A DNA stretch of 64,000 bases, taken from the NCBI RefSeq assembly GCF_902381825.1, contig NZ_LR698973.1:835262-899261 (forward strand), in the 5' to 3' direction. Positions 26,741 through 35,463 of the stretch are shown here, piece by piece. The notes under the pieces were generated by a model that did no database searches, had not been told where the DNA came from, and was given only the letters and a program-made list of their open reading frames with translations. Both the position numbers and the translations under genes were made by a program. The stretch's first letter is position 1; each line of letters opens with the position of its first letter. Origin of the DNA: Pseudocoprococcus catus (GTDB taxonomy: Bacteria; Bacillota; Clostridia; Lachnospirales; Lachnospiraceae).

Positions 26741-27768
26741 AGTTTCAAAACCTCTCGGTAAAGCGGCTGTTTGGCTGGGTGGCAATAGGACTTGTCCTCT
26801 CCATGTCCGGGATCACCATAGCCCTGTTTTTTGTGACAAAACAGACGGCGGTGCTGCTGACGGGCGGAGCGATGCTGCTGTGCGCCCTTGCAGGGATCTT
26901 TGTACTGACGCAGGCATTTGGAAAGCGGCTGTCGCAGTTTACCGTAGACCTGTGCCAAACCTTAGACCACATGATCACCGGAAACGAAGCGCCAAAACGC
27001 CCGGAGGACAGTGAAACCCAGCTCGCCAGAATCGGGCACCGGCTGGCGAGACTTTACCAGATCATGCAGGAGAACCGTCGCCGGGTGGACGAGGAACGGC
27101 AGGAGTTACAGACCCTTGTATCGGATATTTCCCATCAGGTGAAAACGCCGGTAAGCAATCTGAAAATGGCGACGGACACCCTGCTGGAAAAGCCTATGAC
27201 CGAGGCGGAGCGTACCGATTTTATCCGTGGAATCCGCACCCAGACAGATAAACTGGACTTTCTCTTTCAGGCTCTTGTGAAAACCTCACGGTTGGAAACG
27301 GGCGTAATCCAGTTGAATAAGAAACCGGTCTGCCTCTTTGATACCGTGGCGCAAGCCATGAGTGGGATCGTGTATGCAGCGGAAAAAAAGAAAATCGCTG
27401 TATCTGTGGACTGCCCGGAGAATTTGACCTTTTCCCATGACAGCAAGTGGACATCCGAAGCCCTCTTTAACCTGTTGGACAATGCGGTGAAGTATACTCC
27501 GGCAGGTGGAAAAATTACGGTGTCGGTGATACCGTGGGAAATGTATGTGGAGATCAAAGTAGCCGATACCGGCAAGGGCATTTCCGAAAGTAATCAGGCT
27601 GCTATCTTCCGGCGCTTTTATCGTGAGGAAGAAGTACACGAGCAGCAGGGCGTGGGCATTGGCCTGTATCTGACCCGCGAGATCGTAACACGGCAGGGCG
27701 GCTACATCAAAGTGGTTTCTGAGCCGGGCAAGGGTTCAGAATTTTCCATTATGCTGCCGACAAAATAG
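26737..27768 (+). CDS. Intramembrane-sensing histidine kinase (BceS/VncS-like)
   Basis: 343 residues, ATG overlapping the regulator stop (ATGA) with GGGAGG upstream. Two membrane helices (about 15-38 and 45-65) are joined by a very short outer loop, the mark of kinases that sense through a partner ABC transporter. A HisKA domain with phospho-acceptor His in DISHQVKTPVSNLK follows (about residue 137), then a GHKL ATPase with LDNAVKYTPAG, DTGKGIS and GVGIGLYLTREI. The signal is probably delivered by the FtsX-like permease encoded downstream. Confidence 0.92.
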   Translation: MKFQNLSVKRLFGWVAIGLVLSMSGITIALFFVTKQTAVLLTGGAMLLCALAGIFVLTQAFGKRLSQFTVDLCQTLDHMITGNEAPKRPEDSETQLARIGHRLARLYQIMQENRRRVDEERQELQTLVSDISHQVKTPVSNLKMATDTLLEKPMTEAERTDFIRGIRTQTDKLDFLFQALVKTSRLETGVIQLNKKPVCLFDTVAQAMSGIVYAAEKKKIAVSVDCPENLTFSHDSKWTSEALFNLLDNAVKYTPAGGKITVSVIPWEMYVEIKVADTGKGISESNQAAIFRRFYREEEVHEQQGVGIGLYLTREIVTRQGGYIKVVSEPGKGSEFSIMLPTK

Positions 27769-27857
27769 AATGCGGCGGACGGTCATTCTCGGCTGCCCGC
27801 CGTAAGTCTTTTCGCAACAGTGTGCCGATAAAGCTGCCAGTGGCAGTTTTTCGGCGG

Positions 27858-27947
27858 AAATGTCCGAGCGTTGTAACATTTCACCCCCGATTTTCAATGA
27901 AATTTTTTGGCCGCTGTAACATTTCGCGGACATTTGGGTTTTACAAT
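27858..27947 (+). promoter_or_regulatory. Promoter and operators of the ABC exporter genes
   Basis: The box TGTAACA-T-TTC-G-CGGACATTTG (27915-27936) lies 5 bp before TACAAT (27942-27947), as at the regulator promoter. An upstream cluster holds an inverted half, AAATGTCCG (27858-27866), and a further TGTAACATTTC (27872-27882). Several half-sites suggest cooperative binding of the response regulator. Confidence 0.7.
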
Positions 27948-27989
27948 AGCCTTATCAACAGGCAGAAAGCCTTGAAAGGAGTTTTGAGT

Positions 27990-28655
27990 ATGAGCGTTTT
28001 ACAGGCGATTGATCTGAAAAAGTATTACGGCACAGAGCCGAACATTACCCGCGCCCTTGACGGTGTGAACTTCTCCGTGGAGGACGGCGAGTTTGTGGCT
28101 GTTGTGGGAACATCCGGCAGCGGCAAGTCCACCCTGCTTCACATGATGGGCGGGCTGGACACTCCCACCAGCGGAACCGTGATCGTCCGGGGCGAAGAAC
28201 TGGCAAAGAAGAACGATGAACAGCTTACCATCTTTCGCCGCCGCAACATCGGCTTTATCTTCCAGAACTATAACCTTGTTCCTATTCTAAATGTGTATGA
28301 GAACATCGTCCTGCCGGTGGAGCTGGACGGGGACACGGTGGATCAGAAGTTTTTGGACGAAATTGTTCACCTACTGGGGCTGGAAGATAAACTGAAAAAT
28401 ATGCCGAACAATCTATCCGGCGGACAGCAGCAGCGTGTGGCGATTGCCCGCGCTCTGATTACCAAACCGGCTATTGTGCTGGCCGATGAGCCAACCGGTA
28501 ACCTTGACAGCAAGACCAGCGCCGAGGTGCTGGGACTTATCAAGCGCACCAGCGCGGAGTTCCGGCAAACCGTTGTAATGATTACCCACAATGACGACAT
28601 AGCCCGCCTTGCAGATCGGATTGTCCGCATTGAGGATGGCAGGATTGTGGAATAA
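27990..28655 (+). CDS. ABC transporter ATP-binding protein (MacB/BceA type)
   Basis: 221 residues from MSVLQAIDLKKYYG, with GAAAGGAG upstream; a frame extending to 27822 runs through the operator region. Walker A GTSGSGKST (about 42-50), Q loop FIFQNYNLVP, signature LSGGQQQRVAIARAL, Walker B IVLADEPTGNLD and the H-loop His in MITHNDD are all intact. It energises the FtsX-like permease encoded 14 bp downstream. Family and context indicate peptide-antibiotic removal rather than uptake. Confidence 0.95.
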   Translation: MSVLQAIDLKKYYGTEPNITRALDGVNFSVEDGEFVAVVGTSGSGKSTLLHMMGGLDTPTSGTVIVRGEELAKKNDEQLTIFRRRNIGFIFQNYNLVPILNVYENIVLPVELDGDTVDQKFLDEIVHLLGLEDKLKNMPNNLSGGQQQRVAIARALITKPAIVLADEPTGNLDSKTSAEVLGLIKRTSAEFRQTVVMITHNDDIARLADRIVRIEDGRIVE

Positions 28656-28669
28656 GGAGGTGGCAAGCT

Positions 28670-31162
28670 ATGACATGGCCTTTTGAAAATGATACCAGTG
28701 ACATTGAAAAGAAGCTGGCAAAGCGCAGTTTGCATCGTGAACGGCAGCGTAATTTATTTGCAATCATTGCTCTTGTGCTAACTGCATTTATGATAACTGC
28801 GACATTCAGTATTGGTTTTAGTTACTTTGAAACCTACCAAATGCAACAAATTCGGTTAATGGGAACTACCGCTGATGTCGGAATCACAAATGTAACAGAA
28901 AATCAGTTGGTTGAAATTTCAAAATCAAACCTTGTCCTTGACGTAGGTATACAGCAGCGTTTAGGCAGTGTTGATACAGAGCAACTGCAAAATGCGAGAT
29001 TAGGTATAGTTTGGATAGATGATACCGAGTGGGAACACCACCGTCTTCCTACTATATCAGGTGTTGTAGGAAATTACCCATCAAGTAAAAACGAAATTAT
29101 GCTACCTACATGGGTGCTTGAACAGATGGGCATTTCTGATCCGCAAATAGGGATGGAGATTGTGTTGTCATACCAAATTGGCGATAGCTATGATTATGTC
29201 ACGGACACCTTTTTGCTGTCGGGCTACTATACGGACTACATTCCAATGCGCACAAATAATCGTGGTTATGTTTATGTTTCATCCGTTTTTAAGGATAGCT
29301 TAAATGTATCACTGGATAATAGTGTTACGGCAATGATCCGTTTTCAAGGCAATGATAATGCTGACAAAAACTGTGAAAGATTGCGGCGTGAGATTGACTT
29401 TACAGAAGGGCAAACATTTGAAATTGTACCATTAGAACAGGCAAATGGTGGAACTATTATTTTAGCTGTAATAATTTTAGCAGTTTTTATATCCTTTAGC
29501 GGCTATTTGCTGATTTATAATATTCTTTATGTCTCTGTCATAAAAGATGTGCAATTCTATGGCCGTCTTAAAACGATTGGAACGACTCAAAGGCAGATAA
29601 AGAGAATTATCTATAAGCAGGCAATCAGAATCTCTTGTATTGGTATTCCGATTGGTCTGTTACTTGGTGCGGTTGTTTCCTTTGGCATTGTTCCTTACTT
29701 CCTGAATATGATGTATTCAACAAATTCTGATGTGGGAACAAAAGTATCTTTTTCGCCGTTTATTTTCATAGGAGCGGCCATATTTACGTTCATTACCGTT
29801 ATGATTGCAAGCATGAAGCCCGCCAAAATTGCCGGAAGTGTTTCACCAATAGCAGCACTCCAATATACAGCAGCCAGCACAAAGAGCAGCGCCAGAAATT
29901 GTAGCAAAATGAAGTTGTCCAGAATGGCATGGAACAATGTCTTTCGTAATGCTAAGAGTACAACCCTTGTTTTTGCATCGCTTTTTTTCGGCCTTTCCTT
30001 GTTCCTTGTCGTCACAGGGCTATTACATGGTTTAAGCCCGGAGAATTATGTGAGCCAATGGGGAGTAAGCGATTTTGCACTCACATATAGTATCCACGAA
30101 AGAGAAGATTTAATTTCCAGCGAAATGGTTTCAGAGATTGGTCAGCTTGACGGCATTGAGAATTTGAGGTTGACCTATGCACCTTATCCTCAAGTAGCAG
30201 TAGATGTTGTATATGACGATGCTGTATTTCACGAGTTTCTTGCGTCATTAGACGGAGTAAACGGCATTGATTTTTCTGATCCGGCAAAATTAGAAAATTA
30301 TCAGCAAAACTTTTTTAGCGGGGTTTTTGGAATTGACAGTGCATATTTGGAAGAAATCAATAAAACCTTAAACTTGCCTATTGACACGTCTGCCTTTGAA
30401 CAAGGAAAGGTTGTGCTGCTGTCCAAAACAGTAGAAGACCTTATTCAGCCGGGGCAGGAAATAACAATCCAGACGCAGAACGGACAGCATTCCTTTATTG
30501 TAGCGAACGGTTATTTGAATGAAGGGTTTCGAGCAGGAGGAGGCAATGAGAGAGGGACGGCTCCTGATTTGTATATTAGTCAAACAGCTTTGAAAGAACT
30601 CTTTCCGCAATATAGAGTGTTCCGCGTGGCCTTTGATACGGATGGTCAACATGACGAAAGTATACTACAAGAATTAAAGCAAATCACCGCATCACAAGCT
30701 AACATTGATATTATATCCCGATATGAACGGCGAAAAGAAATGCAGGAATATCTCATTACAGCAAAGGTTTTAGGAACAGGGTTGTCCGTGATCCTGCTGC
30801 TTGTTGGTGTCATGAACTTTGTCAATACAATGGTTGTCAATGTAAATACTCGGCGCTATGAATTAGCTGTTCTTGAAAGCATTGGAATGACAAAGCGACA
30901 AATCAAACGAATGCTATTTATGGAAGGTTTCTATTATTGGGGCGTTTCCCTTTCCCTTGCAGTCACCATTGGAACAGCAATCTTCATCTTGCTATATATG
31001 ATTTTTAGTAAAGTGGCCTATTATGCTGTTTTCTCTTATCCATTTATCCCGCTGGTGCTGGTGTCTGGACTGGTGTTGCTAATCTGCCTTATTGTGCCTA
31101 TATGGGTCTACAAAACTGACGTTAACCTTCCAGTTGTGGAGCGATTGCGGTTGACAGAGTGA
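28670..31162 (+). CDS. FtsX-like ABC permease (peptide-antibiotic exporter/sensor)
   Basis: 830 residues. A first membrane helix (about 25-50) is followed by a MacB-like extracytoplasmic domain (about 55-260), a bundle of helices (about 265-390), another helix near 430, a second outer domain (about 460-690) and three terminal helices. Two FtsX cores are visible (GYLLIYNILYVSVIKDVQFYG in part, and MNFVNTMVVNVNTRRYELAV). This matches Vex/Bce-type permeases. The codon usage is more AT-rich than that of the regulator, kinase and ATPase genes, so this gene may have a different history. Terminator follows. Confidence 0.9.
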   Translation: MTWPFENDTSDIEKKLAKRSLHRERQRNLFAIIALVLTAFMITATFSIGFSYFETYQMQQIRLMGTTADVGITNVTENQLVEISKSNLVLDVGIQQRLGSVDTEQLQNARLGIVWIDDTEWEHHRLPTISGVVGNYPSSKNEIMLPTWVLEQMGISDPQIGMEIVLSYQIGDSYDYVTDTFLLSGYYTDYIPMRTNNRGYVYVSSVFKDSLNVSLDNSVTAMIRFQGNDNADKNCERLRREIDFTEGQTFEIVPLEQANGGTIILAVIILAVFISFSGYLLIYNILYVSVIKDVQFYGRLKTIGTTQRQIKRIIYKQAIRISCIGIPIGLLLGAVVSFGIVPYFLNMMYSTNSDVGTKVSFSPFIFIGAAIFTFITVMIASMKPAKIAGSVSPIAALQYTAASTKSSARNCSKMKLSRMAWNNVFRNAKSTTLVFASLFFGLSLFLVVTGLLHGLSPENYVSQWGVSDFALTYSIHEREDLISSEMVSEIGQLDGIENLRLTYAPYPQVAVDVVYDDAVFHEFLASLDGVNGIDFSDPAKLENYQQNFFSGVFGIDSAYLEEINKTLNLPIDTSAFEQGKVVLLSKTVEDLIQPGQEITIQTQNGQHSFIVANGYLNEGFRAGGGNERGTAPDLYISQTALKELFPQYRVFRVAFDTDGQHDESILQELKQITASQANIDIISRYERRKEMQEYLITAKVLGTGLSVILLLVGVMNFVNTMVVNVNTRRYELAVLESIGMTKRQIKRMLFMEGFYYWGVSLSLAVTIGTAIFILLYMIFSKVAYYAVFSYPFIPLVLVSGLVLLICLIVPIWVYKTDVNLPVVERLRLTE

Positions 31163-31202
31163 GTTTAATCAAATAGCAAAACATCCTTAGATCAATCATA
31201 TC

Positions 31203-31236
31203 GAAGCGGAGCAGATTTTAGCTGCTCCGCTTCTTT
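31203..31236 (+). terminator. Terminator of the exporter operon
   Basis: A perfect 12-bp stem (GAAGCGGAGCAG and CTGCTCCGCTTC) with a 7-base loop, then TTT. Confidence 0.88.
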
Positions 31237-31260
31237 AGTATTTTTCAAAAAATTCTTTTG

Positions 31261-31328
31261 AAATGTCCGAGCTTTGTAACAATTCAGCCTGTTTTTCTGT
31301 CGAAATCAAAGGCACCTCGGACATTTAT
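31261..31328. promoter_or_regulatory. Third copy of the regulator box, after the operon
   Basis: AAATGTCCG (31261-31269), TGTAACAATTC (31275-31285) and CGGACATTT (31320-31328) repeat the words of the two promoters. No gene begins here on the plus strand before the convergent gene at 31419, so it may mark a lost gene or a duplicated end. Confidence 0.5.
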
Positions 31329-31418
31329 AGTTCTTCCAAAAGTTTGATGATAATATTACCATTCATGGAAGAAGCAATCTGTTATTGCAATAATGCGAAA
31401 TTGACGATAGAAAGTTTT

Positions 31419-32459
31419 TCATATCTCGGTCAGCTCAACAATTACATTACTCTGCTGATACAGCCAGTCCGTAAATTCTTTCGGGCTGGCCGTTCCTGTT
31501 TTTACAGCCTTTTTTCTCTGTAAGGCTTCTTTCTTAAAGTCGGAAAAGGAAGCCTGTATTTTTTCCAGACGGTCAGCCGGAAAGCCTGCGGTATTTTTTA
31601 CCCGGTTTATTTTGTTGCGCCAGTTCTGGCATTCATTTTTATAAAGCAGGTCATAGTTATTTTCTCTTGACCTCTCGTCAAATTCCCGCTTGTTTTGAAG
31701 CGCCTGTGCTTTTCGGCACTTGTCGCTGCACAGCTCATACCGCTGGCTCTTTGCCAGAAAATATTTTCCACAGACCTTGCACCGCCGGAAGCAAAGCCCC
31801 CAGTCATTCAGCCTGTTCAGATAATAGGTAATCAACGGGTAGAGGGACGCATAGGCAGACACACATTCTTCTGTGCGCCGGTTGTCCGGGAACCAGAGGT
31901 CAAGCCGGGTATCTTCTGACGGTGCGCCTTTGAAATAAAGGCTGCCAGCTTGAAATTGTTTCGGTTTTCCTGTCTCCCTGTCAAAGCTCATGGTTTCGTT
32001 TTGGAATACCCCGGTCAGTCTGCTCATTTTATCCATGAAGCGGTCACAGGCAGCGTTACGGTCACGGGGTTCTCTGGCAAGCAGATAGCTGTTCCAGATA
32101 CGGAACGCCACATACATTTTCAGAGGGTCGTTGCTAAGATATTTCTCCCAAAGAAATTCGCTTGCCGCCTGCTCCAGCTCCGGCTGTTTCCATCGGTTGG
32201 AGTGGAGAGCTTGCCGCAGCGGAGAAAGCCCGTATAAGTTCCAGTCTCTGTCCGTGTCACGCTCAAAGTTTATCAAAAAAGTTCCCAGTGGGCGTGTCAT
32301 ATCACAAAGCACCTCTGCGTTTTGGCTCCCGTTCAGACGGAAGCGGATCTGCTGTTCTTCCCCAATCAAAATCCGCTCTTTCATTTTCTTCCTGTCCAGC
32401 GTCAGGACAAACAAAATCCTCTCAAAACATGGCTCATGCCGTATAAACTGATTCTCCAT
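31419..32459 (-). CDS. Element-borne zinc-ribbon protein (DUF6076-like)
   Basis: 346 residues from MENQFIRHEP at 32459, chosen for AGGGG 6 bases upstream; an ATG at 32519 in the same frame lacks a site. The C-terminal third carries a Cys4 zinc-ribbon-like motif (CKVCGKYF and ELCSDKCRKAQ) followed by a charged helical tail. The N-terminal two-thirds is helical with no motif I can name. Proteins of this type recur in clostridial mobilizable elements, and I recall the family as DUF6076. Function unknown. It is the only minus-strand gene of the element. Confidence 0.75.
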   Translation of the reverse strand: MENQFIRHEPCFERILFVLTLDRKKMKERILIGEEQQIRFRLNGSQNAEVLCDMTRPLGTFLINFERDTDRDWNLYGLSPLRQALHSNRWKQPELEQAASEFLWEKYLSNDPLKMYVAFRIWNSYLLAREPRDRNAACDRFMDKMSRLTGVFQNETMSFDRETGKPKQFQAGSLYFKGAPSEDTRLDLWFPDNRRTEECVSAYASLYPLITYYLNRLNDWGLCFRRCKVCGKYFLAKSQRYELCSDKCRKAQALQNKREFDERSRENNYDLLYKNECQNWRNKINRVKNTAGFPADRLEKIQASFSDFKKEALQRKKAVKTGTASPKEFTDWLYQQSNVIVELTEI

Positions 32460-32538
32460 CCCTATCCCCTGCCTTTGTTTATGGTAATTATATAATTCAG
32501 TTATATCCGTTACACTCATGGTATCGCAGAATCATTGT

Positions 32539-32605
32539 CTTGTCAAGGATAGTACGCTATGATGATTGCGGTTGGTAATTTCGTACCGCACAGTACCTTG
32601 ACAAG
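32539..32605. repeat. Separated inverted repeat upstream of the DUF6076-like gene
   Basis: CTTGTCAAGG (32539-32548) and its perfect complement CCTTGACAAG (32596-32605) are 47 bp apart, with GCGGT/ACCGC nested between. The first copy supplies a TTGACA on the minus strand that could serve as the -35 of the DUF6076-like gene. The rest of 32460-32761 shows nothing else recognisable. Confidence 0.45.
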
Positions 32606-32761
32606 TGAATGACCGTCCAAAAGGGATATGACCGGCAGGAGAAGTGACGCATTCGGCGCACCAATGCAGGGAAACACCGCAGGAATGGGGCAGGAAAACG
32701 GCTTTTGGGGAGAACGGCAACAGGAAGCATTTTAACCTATTTGATTTATGGGAGGAACAGA

Positions 32762-32986
32762 ATGAACGATAAAAAGAGATTGAACAGCTACGAGGATTTA
32801 CCGCTGGTTCTGGATGTGGCGGACATTCAGCGGATTATGGGAATTTCAAGAGCGAGCGCCTATGAGCTGGTACACACACCCGGCTTTCCAGCGTTCCGCA
32901 GGGGCAGACTTATCAAGGTCAGCAAAATTGCTTTCTTTGAATGGATGGCAAAAGGCTCCGAAACCGTACCGGGAAGCGACAAATAA
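32762..32986 (+). CDS. Small helix-turn-helix protein (excisionase-like)
   Basis: 74 residues starting at MNDKKRLNSY, with GGGAGG 7 bases upstream. It has the MerR-like winged helix of the HTH_17/excisionase family (DVADIQRIMGISRASAYELV) followed by FRRGRLIKVSKIAFFEWM. It could be the recombination directionality factor for the serine recombinase, or a regulator of mobilization genes. It sits just before the oriT module. Confidence 0.85.
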   Translation: MNDKKRLNSYEDLPLVLDVADIQRIMGISRASAYELVHTPGFPAFRRGRLIKVSKIAFFEWMAKGSETVPGSDK

Positions 32987-33133
32987 GCGTGAGGTATCAT
33001 TCCCTGACTTGCAATACTGCCGCACTTTCCAAAGGGGCATACAGAGGGAAAAAAACTTAAAAATGATACCGAGACGCTACATCAAAACAGCCTATCTGCG
33101 TACATCAGATAGAAACGGAGAAAGGAGCCGGTT

Positions 33134-33337
33134 ATGGCAAGAATGAGTAACAAGCGGCGGTTGGAATGGTCTTTCTTCTTAAATGACCGCAGCCGTATCA
33201 CTTACAACGAACTGTGCCGGAAATGCCAGCACGAATGTAAACAGAGCTTCCGGGCGGTTGTGGTTGACTGCCCGAAGTATCTTTCCAAGCGTTCCAAGAA
33301 AAAGGACAAGACTGCCGGAAACGGCAAAATCCCTTAG
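33134..33337 (+). CDS. Small cysteine-containing element protein
   Basis: 67 residues, basic, with AAAGGAGC before the ATG. It contains CRKCQHEC and a later Cys (VDCPKYL), suggesting metal binding. The start MSNKRRLEWSFFLNDRSRITYNELC is of a kind common just upstream of relaxase modules in clostridial elements. Function unknown. Its stop lies within the hairpin beside the nic site. Confidence 0.75.
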   Translation: MARMSNKRRLEWSFFLNDRSRITYNELCRKCQHECKQSFRAVVVDCPKYLSKRSKKKDKTAGNGKIP

Positions 33338-33432
33338 GAACTAAGGGCGCACTTCTATACGTAGTCTAAAGACCATGTATCGTGCGTCCTGCGGAGCTTA
33401 CCTCTGCCGCTGATAAAATCAGCAATCCGAGG
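33331..33432 (-). other. Origin of transfer (oriT) with nic core
   Basis: On the minus strand 33354-33342 reads AAGTGCGCCCTTA. This is the core of nic sites used by RSF1010- and pGO1-type (MOB_Q) relaxases, which share AAGTGCGCCCT. A 7-bp hairpin (CCCTTAG-GAA-CTAAGGG, 33331-33347) abuts it, and another hairpin (GCTGAT-AAA-ATCAGC, 33409-33423) lies inside. The region 33338-33623 contains no gene, is rich in short palindromes, and lies directly upstream of the mobilization genes. Confidence 0.75.
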
Positions 33433-33623
33433 TCTGCGTTCGCTTCGCTCCGACAAGGTGGCTACACCCCCTTGCGCCGCTAAAGCGGCTATCCCCTGTG
33501 TACCCGCCGCAAAGAGAAATCCGCTCTGCGGTTTTCCCTTTTCATCGGGTTTTATAGAAGCACTGACACACGGACTGTCTGCGGATGGTCTTTCTTTATC
33601 TTATCAGCAAAGGATGTGAGAAC

Positions 33624-33941
33624 ATGGAAAAATCTTTGGAACAGTTGAAGCAGGAATATGAAAAAACCACTGTCCTGCTGGAACAGGAAAAACGGAAAAT
33701 GCAGCGTTTGAAAAACCGGCAGGCGTATCTGGAAAGCGGTTCCCGGAAACAGAGGACGCACCGGCTGATTACCCGTGGGGCAGCTATTGAGAGCATTGCA
33801 CCACAGACAAAGGAGCTATCCGAAGCGGAATTTTATTCCCTCATGGAAAGCATTTTGAATCTGCCGCAGGCGGAGCATTTCATCCGGTCTGCCACAGAGA
33901 ACCACGCCCGTATTTCCGGGCAGGAGAAAGGCGGTGACTAA
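33624..33941 (+). CDS. Mobilization accessory protein (DUF3847-like)
   Basis: 105 residues from MEKSLEQLKQ, with AAAGGATGTGAG upstream; a longer frame to 33585 lacks a site. The first half is a strongly charged coiled coil, the second half includes RKQRTHRLITRGAAIESI. It matches the DUF3847 proteins that precede MobA/MobL relaxases in Gram-positive elements, where an oriT-binding auxiliary role is likely. The relaxase frame begins within three bases of its stop. Confidence 0.82.
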   Translation: MEKSLEQLKQEYEKTTVLLEQEKRKMQRLKNRQAYLESGSRKQRTHRLITRGAAIESIAPQTKELSEAEFYSLMESILNLPQAEHFIRSATENHARISGQEKGGD

Positions 33942-33943
33942 GG

Positions 33944-35416
33944 ATAGCACTTTATCATTTTTCAATCGCACAGATCAAGCGCAGCGCCGGTCAGAGCGCC
34001 ATTGCCAGCGCAGCCTATCGAGCCGGGGAGCGTCTTTACAGCAGCTACTATGGAGAAGTCAGCGACTACACCAAAAAGGGCGGCGTGATCGCTTCGGAAA
34101 TCATGCTGCCGCCCCATGCGCCGGAAATATATCTTGACCGGGCGACCCTCTGGAATGCTGTGGAGAACTGCGAGAAACATCCAAAAGCACAGCTTGCCTA
34201 TTCCTTTGATATTGCCATGCAGAATGAATTGACGCTGGAAGAAAACATGGAGCTGGCGAGGAAGTTCGTACAGGAGCAGTTTGTGACAAAAGGCATGATT
34301 GCCGACCTTGCTTTTCACAGCCCGGAGAAAGAGGACGGCGGCATCCCTAACCCGCATTTTCATGTGATGACAACCATGCGCCCTTTGAACCCGGATGGCA
34401 CATGGGGACAAAAACAGCGTCGGGAATATCTTCTTGATGAAGATGGAAACCGAATCCGGGATAAAAACGGCGATTATATGTTTAACGCTGTCCATACAAC
34501 AGACTGGCATGAGCCGGAAACGCTGGAACACTGGCGGGAGCAGTGGGCGGCTGCCGTTAATACAAAATTTGAGGAAAAAGGGCTGGATGTGCGTATCGAC
34601 CACCGTTCCTATGTGCGGCAGGGGCTTGACCTGATACCTACTGTCCACGAGGGAGCTAATGTCCGGCAGATGGAAGCAAAGGGCATCCGCACCGAGAAAG
34701 GGGAACTGAACCGCTGGATTAAAGCCACCAACCGGCTCATGCAGGATGTGAGGAAGAAGATCAAAGCCCTGTTTGTCTGGATGGCAGAGGTAAAAGAAGA
34801 ACTTTCCAAACCGCAGACACCGAGCCTTGCCGACCTGTTGATCGCTTATTACAACCAGCGCAACGCAGGGGCATGGAGCAATAAAGCCAGAACCGGAAAC
34901 TTAAAGCAGTTTGCCGAAGCCGTCAATTATCTGACGGAAAACAAGCTGCTCACATTAGAGGATTTGCAGGAGCGTCTTTCCTCTGTCAACGAAGAATTTG
35001 AAGCGTTAAGCGACTCCATGAAAAAGAAATCTGCCCGGATAAAGGAATTGCAGGAATTGATACGGGAGGGCGAGAATTACCAGCGGCTAAAACCTGTTCA
35101 TACGGAATTGAACAATATCAAGTTTAAGAAACAGAGGGAGAAATTTGAAACATCCCACGATGCGGAGTTACGGCTGTTTTATGCCGCCCGCCGTATTTTG
35201 AAAGAAAAACTGGACGGAAAACCCATTGCCCTGAAAGCATGGAAACAGGAATACGCACAGTTAAAAACAGAGTATGCCGAACTGTCTCCGCAGCACAAGC
35301 CACTCCGGGAGGAAGTCATACGGCTACGGCAGGTGCAGAACGCCGTAGATACCGCACTGCGCCGGAGGGGGCAGCCACAGGCAGTACAGAGAAAGAAACA
35401 TGAGATGGAGCTATGA
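33944..35416 (+). CDS. MobA/MobL-family relaxase
   Basis: The homologous protein begins IALYHFSIAQIKRSAGQSAI, coded from 33944; the codon at the expected start is ATA rather than ATG, and no ATG/GTG/TTG occurs in frame until GTG at 34085. Starting at 34085 would remove the conserved N-terminal strand and the AAYRAGE region. Relaxase motifs: AAYRAGERLY near residue 30 and the metal-binding GIPNPHFHVMTTMRP (HxH). The C-terminal half is coiled coil. About 490 residues if ATA is used. It should nick the adjacent oriT. The unusual start may mean poor translation or a sequence error. Confidence 0.88.
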   Translation: MALYHFSIAQIKRSAGQSAIASAAYRAGERLYSSYYGEVSDYTKKGGVIASEIMLPPHAPEIYLDRATLWNAVENCEKHPKAQLAYSFDIAMQNELTLEENMELARKFVQEQFVTKGMIADLAFHSPEKEDGGIPNPHFHVMTTMRPLNPDGTWGQKQRREYLLDEDGNRIRDKNGDYMFNAVHTTDWHEPETLEHWREQWAAAVNTKFEEKGLDVRIDHRSYVRQGLDLIPTVHEGANVRQMEAKGIRTEKGELNRWIKATNRLMQDVRKKIKALFVWMAEVKEELSKPQTPSLADLLIAYYNQRNAGAWSNKARTGNLKQFAEAVNYLTENKLLTLEDLQERLSSVNEEFEALSDSMKKKSARIKELQELIREGENYQRLKPVHTELNNIKFKKQREKFETSHDAELRLFYAARRILKEKLDGKPIALKAWKQEYAQLKTEYAELSPQHKPLREEVIRLRQVQNAVDTALRRRGQPQAVQRKKHEMEL

Positions 35417-35463
35417 TATAACCGGCAGCTTTACCGCTACCAGTATTTTTATGGAGGGAGCAT

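Noticed and set aside
33962..34648. 228-codon minus-strand frame in the relaxase
   Set aside because: Antisense to conserved relaxase motifs; considered chance.
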